DNA of 10,375 nucleotides from Acidimicrobiia bacterium (lineage in GTDB: Bacteria; Actinomycetota; Acidimicrobiia; Acidimicrobiales; Acidimicrobilacustridaceae), in NCBI GenBank assembly GCA_018882825.1, contig VERC01000061.1, forward strand, positions 1-10,375, given 5' to 3'. Position 1 is the stretch's first letter; each line of letters starts with the position of its first letter. The translations under genes and the position numbers were made by a program. Below are positions 1 to 6,003 of the stretch, in pieces. The notes beneath the pieces are model-generated. The model was not told the origin of the DNA. It saw only the letters and a list, made by a program, of their open reading frames with translations, and did not search any database.

Positions 1-20
1 TCAGCGGCGCGGCATCGTGA
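1..20 (+). CDS. Possible 3' end of upstream gene (rpsP by synteny)
   Basis: The third reading frame gives S-G-A-A-S followed by TGA at 18-20. This stop overlaps the GTG start of khpA in a GTGA arrangement typical of coupled genes. In many bacteria the gene before khpA-rimM-trmD is rpsP (ribosomal protein S16), whose tail is often alanine-rich. Six codons cannot identify a protein, so the rpsP name is an inference from gene order only. Confidence 0.35.
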
Positions 21-286
21 GCGACGAGGACGCACCGTCCGTCGACCTGGCGACCGCCACTTCGGTTCTGCAGTACGTCGTGCAGCAACTGGTCGAAGAC
101 CCTGCTGCGGTGCGCATCGAACTCGACGACCGCGGTCGGCGACCGGTGCTGAACGTGCACGTCGGTCTGGGCGACATGGGGCGTGTCATCGGCAAGCGCG
201 GGCGTGTGGCCCAGTCGATCCGCACCGTGGTGCGCGCCGCGGCGTCGCGTGACGGCGGCGAGGTCGAGGTCGAGTTCGTCGACTGA
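17..286 (+). CDS. khpA: KH-domain RNA-binding protein KhpA
   Basis: This 89-residue protein is a single KH domain of the KhpA (YlqC) family. The GxxG loop that contacts RNA is visible as IGKRGR at residues 58-63, followed by the helix AQSIRTVVRAAA. KhpA proteins are small cytoplasmic RNA chaperones; in Gram-positives they pair with KhpB and affect cell growth and division. The length fits the family's usual 75-90 residues. The GTG at 17 is the only sensible start and overlaps the stop of the preceding frame. rimM begins four bases after its stop, so the two are surely co-transcribed. The position between rpsP and rimM is the standard location of khpA. Confidence 0.92.
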   Translation: MSDEDAPSVDLATATSVLQYVVQQLVEDPAAVRIELDDRGRRPVLNVHVGLGDMGRVIGKRGRVAQSIRTVVRAAASRDGGEVEVEFVD

Positions 287-290
287 TCCG

Positions 291-776
291 GTGACCCTGC
301 TCGAGGTCGGCCGCATCGACAAACCCCATGGCGTGCGCGGCGATGTGATCGTCGCGTTGACCACCACCGAGACCGCCCGGGTGACGCCCGGCTCCGTGCT
401 GTTCACCGCCGATGGTCGTCGACTCAGGGTCGATGCCTCGCGTGCGCATCAGCACCGGTGGATCGTCACCTTCGACGGGGTGGTCGGTCGGGTGGCGGCC
501 GAGGCGATCGCCGGGGAGCGGTTGTTGGCCGAGCCCCTCGAGGACGACGATCCCGATGCCCTGTGGGTGCACGAACTCATCGGCTCCGCGGTCGTGGAGC
601 CCGACGGCACGGCGCGGGGTGAGGTGATCGCCGTCCAGGACAATCCGGCCAGCGATCTGCTCGTGCTCGACACCGGCGCGCTGGTGCCGTTGCGATTCGT
701 CACCGGTCGGGATGGCGCCGGTCGACTGGTGGTGGACGTGCCCGATGGTCTGTTCGATCTCGTCGACGGGGCATGA
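291..776 (+). CDS. rimM: Ribosome maturation factor RimM
   Basis: RimM binds ribosomal protein S19 and helps mature the head of the 30S subunit. The N-terminal RimM domain opens with the family hallmark VGRIDKPHGVRGDV (residues 6-19). A PRC-barrel domain starts near residue 90 (LWVHELIG) and closes with LVVDVPDGLFDL. The product is 161 residues, slightly shorter than the common 170-180. I chose the GTG at 291 because it places the hallmark at the usual distance from the N-terminus; the longer open frame upstream lies inside khpA. No strong Shine-Dalgarno sequence is visible, so translation is probably coupled to khpA. The stop overlaps the trmD start as ATGA. Confidence 0.95.
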   Translation: MTLLEVGRIDKPHGVRGDVIVALTTTETARVTPGSVLFTADGRRLRVDASRAHQHRWIVTFDGVVGRVAAEAIAGERLLAEPLEDDDPDALWVHELIGSAVVEPDGTARGEVIAVQDNPASDLLVLDTGALVPLRFVTGRDGAGRLVVDVPDGLFDLVDGA

Positions 777-1507
777 CCGTGCGGATCGACGTCTTCACGA
801 TCTTCCCCGACATGGTGGAGCAGTTCTCGGCGCAGTCGTTGTTGGGTCGGGCTCGGCGCGCCGGGCTGCTGGAGGTGCGGGTGCACGACCTGCGCGAGCA
901 CACGACCGATGCGCATCGCACCGTGGACGACGCGCCGTTCGGCGGGGGAGCGGGGATGGTCCTGCGCCCCGAACCGATCTTCGCCTCGGTCGAAGCGGCC
1001 GATCCTCCCCGGCCATTGCTGTTGTTGGGTCCCGGCGGTCGTCGCTTCGATCAGCCCCGGGCGCGGGAACTGGCCGCATCGGATGGTTTCTCGCTGCTGT
1101 GCGGTCGCTACGAGGGTGTCGACGATCGCGTGCGCACCGCCCTGTGCGATGACGAACTGTCCATCGGTGACTACGTGCTCGGGGGCGGCGAGGTGGCGGC
1201 CATGGTCGTGCTCGAGGCCGTCGGGCGACTGGTGCCGGGCGTCATGGGCAACGACGCCTCGGCGGGCGACGAGTCGTTCGCCGACGGTCTGCTCGAGTAC
1301 CCCCAGTGGACGCGCCCGGCCGAATTCCGGTCGATGTCGGTGCCCGAGGTCCTGCGGTCGGGGGACCACGAACGCGTGGCGAGGTGGCGGCGGGCCCGCG
1401 CCCTGCGGCGCACGGCCGCCGATCGGCCCGATCTGCTCGAGGCCCGCGGTGGACTCACCGATGCCGAGCGCGACCTGTTGGCCGAGTTCGACGGTTCCGA
1501 CGACTGA
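773..1507 (+). CDS. trmD: tRNA (guanine-N1)-methyltransferase TrmD
   Basis: TrmD uses S-adenosylmethionine to methylate G37 of tRNAs and so prevents +1 frameshifting. The 244 residues contain the SPOUT trefoil-knot elements: the PGG loop (87-89), LLCGRYEGVDDRVR (108-121) and ELSIGDYVLGGGE (128-140). The C-terminal tRNA-binding part includes YPQWTRP and SGDHERVARWRR. Arg152 aligns with catalytic Arg154 of E. coli TrmD. The position of catalytic Asp169 is occupied by Glu167 in an ungapped alignment from memory, a conservative change. The start overlaps the rimM stop by four bases. The gene is followed after 21 bp by a convergent gene rather than by rplS. Confidence 0.97.
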   Translation: MTVRIDVFTIFPDMVEQFSAQSLLGRARRAGLLEVRVHDLREHTTDAHRTVDDAPFGGGAGMVLRPEPIFASVEAADPPRPLLLLGPGGRRFDQPRARELAASDGFSLLCGRYEGVDDRVRTALCDDELSIGDYVLGGGEVAAMVVLEAVGRLVPGVMGNDASAGDESFADGLLEYPQWTRPAEFRSMSVPEVLRSGDHERVARWRRARALRRTAADRPDLLEARGGLTDAERDLLAEFDGSDD

Positions 1508-1528
1508 ACGAGGTCGGTCGGTGGTGGC

Positions 1529-2494
1529 TCAGGCGGCGGGGCGGGTGCCGACGATGCTGGCCCGTTCCATGATGCGGATCTCGGGCCAGTAGTCACTGGC
1601 GGCGTAGTGCTGCACCGCCATGTTGTCCCACATGGCCACCGAATCGGCGCGCCACTGGAACCGCACCTGGTGTTCGAGGATCGACGCCTGCTTGATGAGG
1701 TGTCGGTAGAGCTCGCGCTCCTCCTCACCCTCCACGCCCACGAGATGGCTGGTGAAGTTGCGATTCACGTACAGCGTGCGCCGACCGGTGACCGGATGGC
1801 GCACCACGACCGGGTGCTCGACCAACGGGTACCGCTCACGGAACTCGTCGCGCCGCTCGGGCGGGACCACCGAACCGAACGACCGCATGAAGTCGTGCAC
1901 GGCGGTCAGTCCCTCGATGCGCTCCTTCGTCTCGTCGTCGAGGGCCTCGTAGGCGGCGTGCATGTCGGAGAACAGGGTGTCGCCGCCCCGGTCGGGCACA
2001 CGCACGGCGTGCAGCACGGCCGCCTTCGACGGCACTTCCCGCCACGTCACGTCGTTGTGCCACGAGTTCTCGTAGCCGGCGGCATCGGCGCCCTTCTCGA
2101 ACCGCACCAGTTCGGGGACGTCGGTGTTGGAGGGGATGAACGGGTGCACCTCGAGGTCGCCGAAACGGGCCGCGAAGGCGACGTGGCGGGCCGGGGTGAG
2201 CGGCTGGTCGCGGAAGAAGATCACCTTCCACTCGGCGAGGGCCCGGGCCAGTTCGTCGATGGTCGACTGCGGCAGGTCGGTGGTCAGGTCCAACCCGGAG
2301 ATCTCGGCGCCGATGGTCGAGTTGAGCGGCCGGAGGTCGAATTCGGGCCAGGTCAGTGCCGACAGACGCTCCCGCTCGGGGGCGAGGTAGGTGGCGGGCC
2401 CGACCGGCTCACCGAAGACGGGATCGAAGTGACGGACGGCCCGCAGGTGGGCGCCGGGATCCCGGTGGGCGATGACTTCCGTGGTTGTCCTCAT
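1529..2494 (-). CDS. TauD/TfdA-family Fe(II)/2-oxoglutarate dioxygenase
   Basis: The 321-residue protein belongs to the TauD/TfdA group of alpha-ketoglutarate-dependent dioxygenases, which hydroxylate small substrates such as taurine, alkyl sulfates or aryloxyacetates. The iron triad reads as H146 and D148 (SWHNDVTW) plus H296 ([12 protein letters not shown]). R311, 15 residues after the last histidine as in E. coli TauD, should bind the 2-oxoglutarate carboxylate. [10 protein letters not shown] and FGDLEVHPF are also family motifs. There are roughly 50 extra N-terminal residues compared with E. coli TauD. The open frame continues upstream to 2959, but only the ATG at 2494 precedes the conserved part sensibly and it has a -10-like box just upstream. 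The substrate is unknown; the residue matching the taurine-contacting Asn95 appears to be Glu142, so taurine is not assured. The gene lies antisense between trmD and rplS. Confidence 0.9.
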   Translation of the reverse strand: MRTTTEVIAHRDPGAHLRAVRHFDPVFGEPVGPATYLAPERERLSALTWPEFDLRPLNSTIGAEISGLDLTTDLPQSTIDELARALAEWKVIFFRDQPLTPARHVAFAARFGDLEVHPFIPSNTDVPELVRFEKGADAAGYENSWHNDVTWREVPSKAAVLHAVRVPDRGGDTLFSDMHAAYEALDDETKERIEGLTAVHDFMRSFGSVVPPERRDEFRERYPLVEHPVVVRHPVTGRRTLYVNRNFTSHLVGVEGEEERELYRHLIKQASILEHQVRFQWRADSVAMWDNMAVQHYAASDYWPEIRIMERASIVGTRPAA

Positions 2495-2501
2495 GGCCGC
2501 C

Positions 2502-2507
2502 ACCGTA
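2502..2507 (-). promoter_or_regulatory. Candidate -10 box for the TauD-like gene
   Basis: Read on the minus strand the sequence is TACGGT, matching the actinobacterial TANNNT -10 pattern, with seven bases before the ATG at 2494. That spacing would start the transcript at or next to the initiation codon, giving a leaderless mRNA. No convincing -35 was found. Inference only. Confidence 0.4.
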
Positions 2508-2572
2508 GCGGCCGGTCGGCGGCCGACTCGGGTCGGGTCTCGCCGGGTCGACGGCATGGGCCGGGTGGCACT

Positions 2573-2602
2573 TTGCCGTTCCCGGTCCCGGCCGCGTACG
2601 CT
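2573..2602 (+). promoter_or_regulatory. Candidate promoter of rplS
   Basis: TTGCCG (2573-2578) and TACGCT (2597-2602) are separated by 18 bases and resemble a sigma-70-type -35/-10 pair. Transcription would begin near 2609, about 67 bases before the rplS ATG. A dedicated promoter is expected here, because the antisense TauD-like gene separates rplS from trmD. Confidence 0.5.
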
Positions 2603-2609
2603 CGGCGGT

Positions 2610-2651
2610 CCCCGGTCCCCGGGGTCCACGAGCATCCGGGTGCCCCCGGGT
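2610..2651 (+). promoter_or_regulatory. Structured 5' leader of rplS (two hairpins)
   Basis: Two GC-rich stem-loops follow one another in the predicted leader. The first is CCCCGG-TCC-CCGGGG (2610-2624). The second is ATCCGGG-TGCC-CCCGGGT (2634-2651, one T-G wobble). They end about a dozen bases before the rplS Shine-Dalgarno sequence GGGAAG (2664-2669). Ribosomal protein genes, including rplS in some phyla, often carry autoregulatory leaders. Whether this one does is untested, and short stems are common in GC-rich DNA. The rest of 2495-2675 holds only the two divergent promoter candidates. Confidence 0.35.
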
Positions 2652-2675
2652 CCCATGAGCAACGGGAAGCACTCC

Positions 2676-3020
2676 ATGAACTCCATCGATCTCATCGACG
2701 CCAAGAGCCTGCGGGACGACATCCCGGAGTTCGGCGCGGGCGACACGCTCAAGGTGCACGTGCGCGTGGTCGAGGGCAACCGTGAGCGCGTCCAGGTCTT
2801 CCAGGGCGTCGTGATCCGGCGACAGGGCAGTGGCCTCCAGGAGACCTTCACCGTGCGCAAGGTGAGTTTCGGCGTGGGTGTGGAGCGCACGTTCCCGATG
2901 CACTCGCCGATCGTGGCCATGATCGAGGTCGTGAGCCGTGGTGACGTGCGCCGGGCCAAGCTCTATTACCTGCGTGATCGCGTCGGCAAGGCCGCCAAGA
3001 TCAAGGAGAAGCGCGACTGA
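2676..3020 (+). CDS. rplS: 50S ribosomal protein L19
   Basis: L19 lies at the 30S-50S interface of the ribosome. The 114-residue product matches the family along its whole length: a start like [29 protein letters not shown], the [16 protein letters not shown] segment, [18 protein letters not shown], and the basic end [22 protein letters not shown]. An in-frame ATG at 2655 would add seven residues. I prefer the ATG at 2676 because GGGAAG lies six bases upstream and the resulting length is standard. The gene normally follows trmD directly; here a minus-strand dioxygenase gene lies between them. DUF2469 begins 19 bp downstream. Confidence 0.97.
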   Translation: MNSIDLIDAKSLRDDIPEFGAGDTLKVHVRVVEGNRERVQVFQGVVIRRQGSGLQETFTVRKVSFGVGVERTFPMHSPIVAMIEVVSRGDVRRAKLYYLRDRVGKAAKIKEKRD

Positions 3021-3039
3021 ACGTCGTGCCGACACGCTG

Positions 3040-3342
3040 GTGAGCACCGAGGATCTCGAGGAGTACGAGTCCGACGTCGAGCTCCAGCTCTATCGCGAGT
3101 ATCGGGACGTGTGTCCGATGTTCCGCTTCGTCGTGGAGACGGAGCGGCGCTTCTACCTCGCCAACGAGATCGAGCAGCAGGTCGTCGATGTCGACGGACG
3201 GACCCGTGTCGAACTCGACCTGCGCGATGCGTGGGTGTGGGACATGTACCGCCAGAACCGCTTCGTGACCCATGTGCGGGTCGTCACGTTCAAGGACGTC
3301 AACATCGAGGAGCTCCCCGGGCAGGAGATCGAGCTCCCATGA
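3040..3342 (+). CDS. DUF2469 family protein
   Basis: The 100-residue product resembles the conserved actinobacterial DUF2469 proteins (mycobacterial Rv2901c type), whose function is unknown. Recognisable stretches are STEDLEEYESDVELQLYREY (2-21), VVETERRFYLAN (31-42) and AWVWDMYRQNRFVTHVRVVT (64-83), ending with FKDVNIEE. The protein is acidic and aromatic-rich, with no signal peptide or membrane segment, so it is probably cytoplasmic. The start is the GTG at 3040, which gives the standard family length; no good Shine-Dalgarno sequence is seen, suggesting coupling to rplS. In mycobacteria lepB and rnhB lie between rplS and this gene; here they are missing. The stop overlaps an ATG in an ATGA arrangement. 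Confidence 0.9.
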   Translation: MSTEDLEEYESDVELQLYREYRDVCPMFRFVVETERRFYLANEIEQQVVDVDGRTRVELDLRDAWVWDMYRQNRFVTHVRVVTFKDVNIEELPGQEIELP

Positions 3343-3359
3343 CCATCTTCCGTCGTTGA
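3339..3359 (+). other. Six-residue mini-ORF bridging DUF2469 and yraN
   Basis: The ATG overlaps the DUF2469 stop (ATGA at 3339-3342) and the frame encodes M-T-I-F-R-R. It ends in a TGA that overlaps the proposed yraN TTG start (TTGA at 3356-3359). It could pass terminating ribosomes onto the weak TTG start. It could equally be chance, or mark a sequencing indel at the yraN N-terminus. Confidence 0.35.
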
Positions 3360-3700
3360 CCGGCGCCCGTCGCGCCCTCGGGGCGCGGGGCGAGGAGTTG
3401 GCGGCACGTTGGTACCTCGACCGCGGCTACGAGATCGTCGATCGCAACTGGCGCTGTCGCCACGGCGAGATCGACATCGTGGCCGCCCGCGGCCCGGTGC
3501 TGGTGGTGTGCGAGGTGAAGACCCGCACCTCCGATGCCTTCGGGTCGCCGGCGGCGGCGGTGACGCCGACCAAGCAGCGTCGACTGCGACGCCTGGCCAT
3601 GGCCTGGCTCGACGGGCACGATGCCCGGGGTCGACACCTCCGCTTCGATGTGGCGGCGGTGGTGGGGAACACGGTCACCGTCATCGAATCGGCGTTCTGA
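3356..3700 (+). CDS. YraN / UPF0102 nuclease-fold protein
   Basis: The 114-residue product has the restriction-endonuclease-like fold of the UPF0102 family, often found near rnhB, dprA or comM. Conserved features are ALGARGEELAARWYLDRGY (7-25), the GEIDIVA strand with E38 and D40, and VCEVKTR with E53 and K55. Together these make a PD-(D/E)xK-like active-site set, and the C-terminal strand RFDVAAVV is also typical. The biochemical role is not well established; nuclease activity on recombination or repair intermediates is a reasonable guess. I chose the TTG at 3356 because it gives an N-terminus (MTGARRALG) and length typical of the family, while the longer open frame upstream overlaps DUF2469. 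No clear ribosome-binding site is present. Confidence 0.88.
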   Translation: MTGARRALGARGEELAARWYLDRGYEIVDRNWRCRHGEIDIVAARGPVLVVCEVKTRTSDAFGSPAAAVTPTKQRRLRRLAMAWLDGHDARGRHLRFDVAAVVGNTVTVIESAF

Positions 3701-3742
3701 GCCACGGCCCGAGCGACGCTCCGAGTGGCGTCGTGAGGACGT

Positions 3743-3758
3743 TCGACCGATCGGTCGA
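3743..3758. promoter_or_regulatory. Perfect 16-bp palindrome, candidate operator
   Basis: TCGACCGATCGGTCGA is fully self-complementary and lies 21 bases before the ATG of the DsbA-like gene, in the only gap between yraN and that gene (79 bp). Its place just upstream of a -10-like TATCGT is where a dimeric repressor would block a promoter. No matching regulator gene is in the window. Confidence 0.45.
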
Positions 3759-3767
3759 CGACGGTCG

Positions 3768-3773
3768 TATCGT
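3768..3773 (+). promoter_or_regulatory. Candidate -10 box for the DsbA-like gene
   Basis: TATCGT fits TANNNT and lies six bases before the ATG at 3780, which would yield a leaderless transcript. The -35 region would overlap the palindrome at 3743-3758. No consensus -35 is visible. Confidence 0.4.
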
Positions 3774-3779
3774 GCGGTC

Positions 3780-4436
3780 ATGAGCCGACGTCCCGATCTC
3801 GAGTTCTTCTTCGATCCGGTGTGCCCGTTCGCATGGATCACCAGCCGCTGGGTGTGTGAGGTGGCCGACCAGCGATCGCTGGAGGTGGAGTGGCGCTTCA
3901 TCTCGCTGGCCATCCTCAACGCCGACACCGACTACTCGAAGTTCCCGCCCGCCTATCCCGACCTCCACCGGTTGGGCACCTCGCTGCTGCGGGTGGCGGC
4001 TGCGGCCCGGGAGTCCGGGGGCAACGACGCGGTGGCCGCGCTCTACACCGCGGCGGGGACGCGTCTGCACAACGAGGGTGTCTCGTTCGCCGTGTTCGGC
4101 GGCGAGCCCCTGCCCGACGGCCTCATCGCCGGGATCATCGCCGCCGCAGGCCTCGATCCGTCGTTGGCCGCGGCCGCCGACGACACCTCCCGCGACGCGC
4201 TGCTGGCCGAGGAGACCGAACTGGCCCTGTCCCGCGCCGGTCGCGACGTGGGCACGCCCATTCTCACCTTCGCTCCCGGCACCGAACAGGAGTGCTCGTT
4301 GTTCGGTCCGGTGATCTCGTCGATCCCGCGCGGCGCCAGGGCCCTCGAACTGTGGGACGCGGTGGAGACGCTGGCCCGCACGCCCGGGTTCTCCGAGTTC
4401 AAGCGCTCACTGCGGGACGAGCTGTCGTTCGACTGA
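3780..4436 (+). CDS. DsbA-family protein, Rv2466c-like, lacking the resolving cysteine
   Basis: The 218-residue protein has the thioredoxin/DsbA fold with an inserted helical domain. It resembles mycobacterial Rv2466c, a mycothiol-dependent reductase: FFFDPVCPFAWITSRWV (9-25), SLAILN (42-47), LYTAAGTRLHNEG (88-100), the cis-proline loop VGTPIL (157-162) and FGPVISSIPRG (175-185). Rv2466c has a CPWC active site. Here the motif is C15-P-F-A18, so only the nucleophilic cysteine remains. C26 and C172 exist but are not at the usual resolving position. A mycothiol-dependent or one-cysteine mechanism is possible, and the related 2-hydroxychromene-2-carboxylate isomerases are a non-redox alternative. 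No signal peptide is seen, so it should be cytoplasmic. The ATG at 3780 is supported by the conserved N-terminus. Confidence 0.85.
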   Translation: MSRRPDLEFFFDPVCPFAWITSRWVCEVADQRSLEVEWRFISLAILNADTDYSKFPPAYPDLHRLGTSLLRVAAAARESGGNDAVAALYTAAGTRLHNEGVSFAVFGGEPLPDGLIAGIIAAAGLDPSLAAAADDTSRDALLAEETELALSRAGRDVGTPILTFAPGTEQECSLFGPVISSIPRGARALELWDAVETLARTPGFSEFKRSLRDELSFD

Positions 4437-4475
4437 GTCGCAGCGGTCGACGGCGACACGGCGTGCGACCGGGGC

Positions 4476-5411
4476 TCAGGGTTCGAGCACGACCTTGATG
4501 GCGCCGGCGGCCCGATCACGGGCCACAGCGAAGGCCTCGGCCGCGGCGTCGAGCGGGAACCGGTGGGTGATGAGCACGTCGGCGATCTCGGGACGTCGGG
4601 CCAGCAGCGTGGCCGCCACGTCGACGTCGCGCGATGGGCCGCTGCGTCCGTACATCTGGGCCGGGACGAAGACGAGTTCCTTGAAGGCCATGGCCATGCC
4701 GGGCATCTCCACCGCGCCGTCCCAGTAGGACCCCAGGCCGAGGATGACCCCTCCCGGTCGGCACCGCTCGGCCGCCTCGGCCAGGGCCGCCGCCGTGCCG
4801 GCCGCCTCGATCACGACGTCGTAGGTGTCGCCGTCGACCTCTCCGGCGCCCAGTCGGGCGGCCGCCTCGCGCTGGCGGTCGTGGCGCGCGACCAGATCGA
4901 CGGTGGCGCCGGTGGCCTGGGCGGCCAGCGACGCCGTCTGACCGATCGTCCCGCCTCCGATCACCGCCACCCGGTCGGTGCCACGCACCCCGGCCCGTCG
5001 CACGCCGTGCACGGCCACGGCGATCGGTTCGACCAGACACCCGAACAACGGATCGACCCCGGCCGGCAACGGGACGATGGTCGACGCGGGGGCGAGGCAC
5101 TCCTCGGCCATCCCGCCATCACGACCGACGCCGAACACCATGCCCGGACCGCGCCCGCACAACTGCACGTCGCCATCACGGCACCGGGCGCACTCGCCGC
5201 ACGGAGTGATGGGCTCGACGGCCACCGGTGTGCCGTCGGGCAGTCGACCGGCGAACTCGTGACCGAAGGTGAGCGGGAGGCCGAATCCCAACAGGTGCTG
5301 GTCGGAGCCGCAGATGCCGGCCGACGCGATGCGCACCACCACACCCTCGCCCTCGGGTCGCGGCACGTCGGCCACGTAGGGCTGTCCGTCCCGACATCTC
5401 ACTGCGCGCAT
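4476..5411 (-). CDS. Zinc-dependent medium-chain alcohol dehydrogenase
   Basis: The 311-residue protein is a medium-chain dehydrogenase of the threonine/sorbitol dehydrogenase type, oxidising a secondary alcohol with NAD(P). Catalytic zinc ligands are likely C34 (GICGSDQH), H51-E52 (FGHEFAG) and E128 (LVEPIAVAVHG). A structural zinc site is complete with C71, C74, C77 and C85. The Rossmann nucleotide motif is VIGGGTIGQ (150-158). It is some 30 residues shorter than the usual 340-350, with compact loops rather than a lost motif. The start has a strong Shine-Dalgarno sequence. It is the downstream partner of the SnoaL-like gene, 15 bp away on the same strand, so both probably act on one pathway. 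The substrate is not evident. Its 3' end faces the DsbA-like gene 39 bp away, with no convincing terminator between. Confidence 0.92.
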   Translation of the reverse strand: MRAVRCRDGQPYVADVPRPEGEGVVVRIASAGICGSDQHLLGFGLPLTFGHEFAGRLPDGTPVAVEPITPCGECARCRDGDVQLCGRGPGMVFGVGRDGGMAEECLAPASTIVPLPAGVDPLFGCLVEPIAVAVHGVRRAGVRGTDRVAVIGGGTIGQTASLAAQATGATVDLVARHDRQREAAARLGAGEVDGDTYDVVIEAAGTAAALAEAAERCRPGGVILGLGSYWDGAVEMPGMAMAFKELVFVPAQMYGRSGPSRDVDVAATLLARRPEIADVLITHRFPLDAAAEAFAVARDRAAGAIKVVLEP

Positions 5412-5418
5412 GTGATGG

Positions 5419-5425
5419 CCTTCCT
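5419..5425 (-). promoter_or_regulatory. Ribosome-binding site of the dehydrogenase gene
   Basis: On the minus strand AGGAAGG stands seven bases before the ATG at 5411, inside the short gap after the SnoaL-like gene's stop. It fixes the start codon and supports independent initiation within one transcript. Confidence 0.75.
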
Positions 5426-5426
5426 G

Positions 5427-5996
5427 TCACCGCTCCCGATCGGGAGCATCGAATCGCTGGAGTTCCGCCAGCATGACCCACACCGGGTCGTCTGCGTCGC
5501 GTCGACCCACCGCCGAGTCGGTCGGGATGGGCCATGCCTCCGCCGACACCGGCGCCCGCACCCATTCGGTGGTGGCCGTGCGTCGGGCGATGGCCCACGT
5601 CTCGCCGTCACGTCGTTCCAGCCGATCGACGTAGCGGAACCCGACCGTGAGGTTGCGGCGCGGCGCGGGATCGGTCGAACGATGGAAGGCGATCCCGTAG
5701 GTCTCGGCCACGGCGACGTCACCGACGATGGTGGCGAGGTGGTTGGCGATCAGGTGCATGGTTGCGTCGTACCGCTCCAGCAGACCGAAGGCCCAGTCGA
5801 CGAACTCGTCGACCGTGCCGTGGAACGACCCGTGGGTGTCGGTGGCGTCGGGATGGAAGCACGACCGCACCAGGTCCCGGTCGAGTCGGTCGACGCCCCG
5901 GCAGTAGAGGGCCATCAGGTCGGCGATGGCCAGTCGATCGGCCATGCTCGCCGGATCGGGCCGGCCCGGTCGGGGTGATTCGGGTGTCGGGGGCAT
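5427..5996 (-). CDS. SnoaL-like / NTF2-fold protein
   Basis: The 189-residue protein has the cone-shaped NTF2 fold of the SnoaL_4 group, which includes scytalone dehydratase-like and bile-acid dehydratase-like enzymes as well as many unassigned proteins. Visible family elements are MADRLAIADLMALYCRGVDR (18-37), FHPDATDTHGSFHGTVDEF (47-65), the MHLIANHLA strand (80-88), and a late GETWAIARRTATTEWV segment (131-146). Y31, D36, H81 and H86 lie where dehydratases of this fold place catalytic residues, so lyase or isomerase activity is possible but not proven. An alternative start at 5945 would remove a proline-rich 17-residue leader; I keep the ATG at 5996 because a -10-like box lies seven bases upstream. 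It is co-oriented with and 15 bp before the dehydrogenase gene. Confidence 0.82.
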   Translation of the reverse strand: MPPTPESPRPGRPDPASMADRLAIADLMALYCRGVDRLDRDLVRSCFHPDATDTHGSFHGTVDEFVDWAFGLLERYDATMHLIANHLATIVGDVAVAETYGIAFHRSTDPAPRRNLTVGFRYVDRLERRDGETWAIARRTATTEWVRAPVSAEAWPIPTDSAVGRRDADDPVWVMLAELQRFDAPDRER

Positions 5997-6003
5997 CGTC
6001 GTG

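Noticed and set aside
449..1369. A 306-residue open frame on the minus strand opposite rimM and trmD
   Set aside because: Antisense to two certain housekeeping genes, low-complexity composition, no motif; a codon-bias shadow.
2655..2675. Earlier ATG for rplS adding seven residues
   Set aside because: It lacks a ribosome-binding site, overlaps the base of the second leader hairpin region, and makes the protein longer than usual.
1607..2785. A 392-residue + strand open frame opposite the TauD-like gene
   Set aside because: The opposite strand carries the complete iron and 2-oxoglutarate residues of a dioxygenase; this frame has no family features and runs on into rplS in the wrong frame.
2495..2959. 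N-terminal extension of the TauD-like frame across the intergenic region into rplS
   Set aside because: The extension is antisense to rplS and would cover both divergent promoter candidates; the ATG at 2494 gives a sensible protein.
4437..4475. Possible terminator between the DsbA-like and dehydrogenase genes
   Set aside because: A 5-bp GTCGC/GCGAC stem with an 11-base loop and no T-run is too weak to call.
4563..5978. A 471-residue open frame on the + strand opposite the dehydrogenase and SnoaL-like genes
   Set aside because: It lies fully antisense to two genes with complete family motifs, is rich in His/Arg/Gly/Asp as expected of high-GC shadow frames, and shows no recognisable domain.
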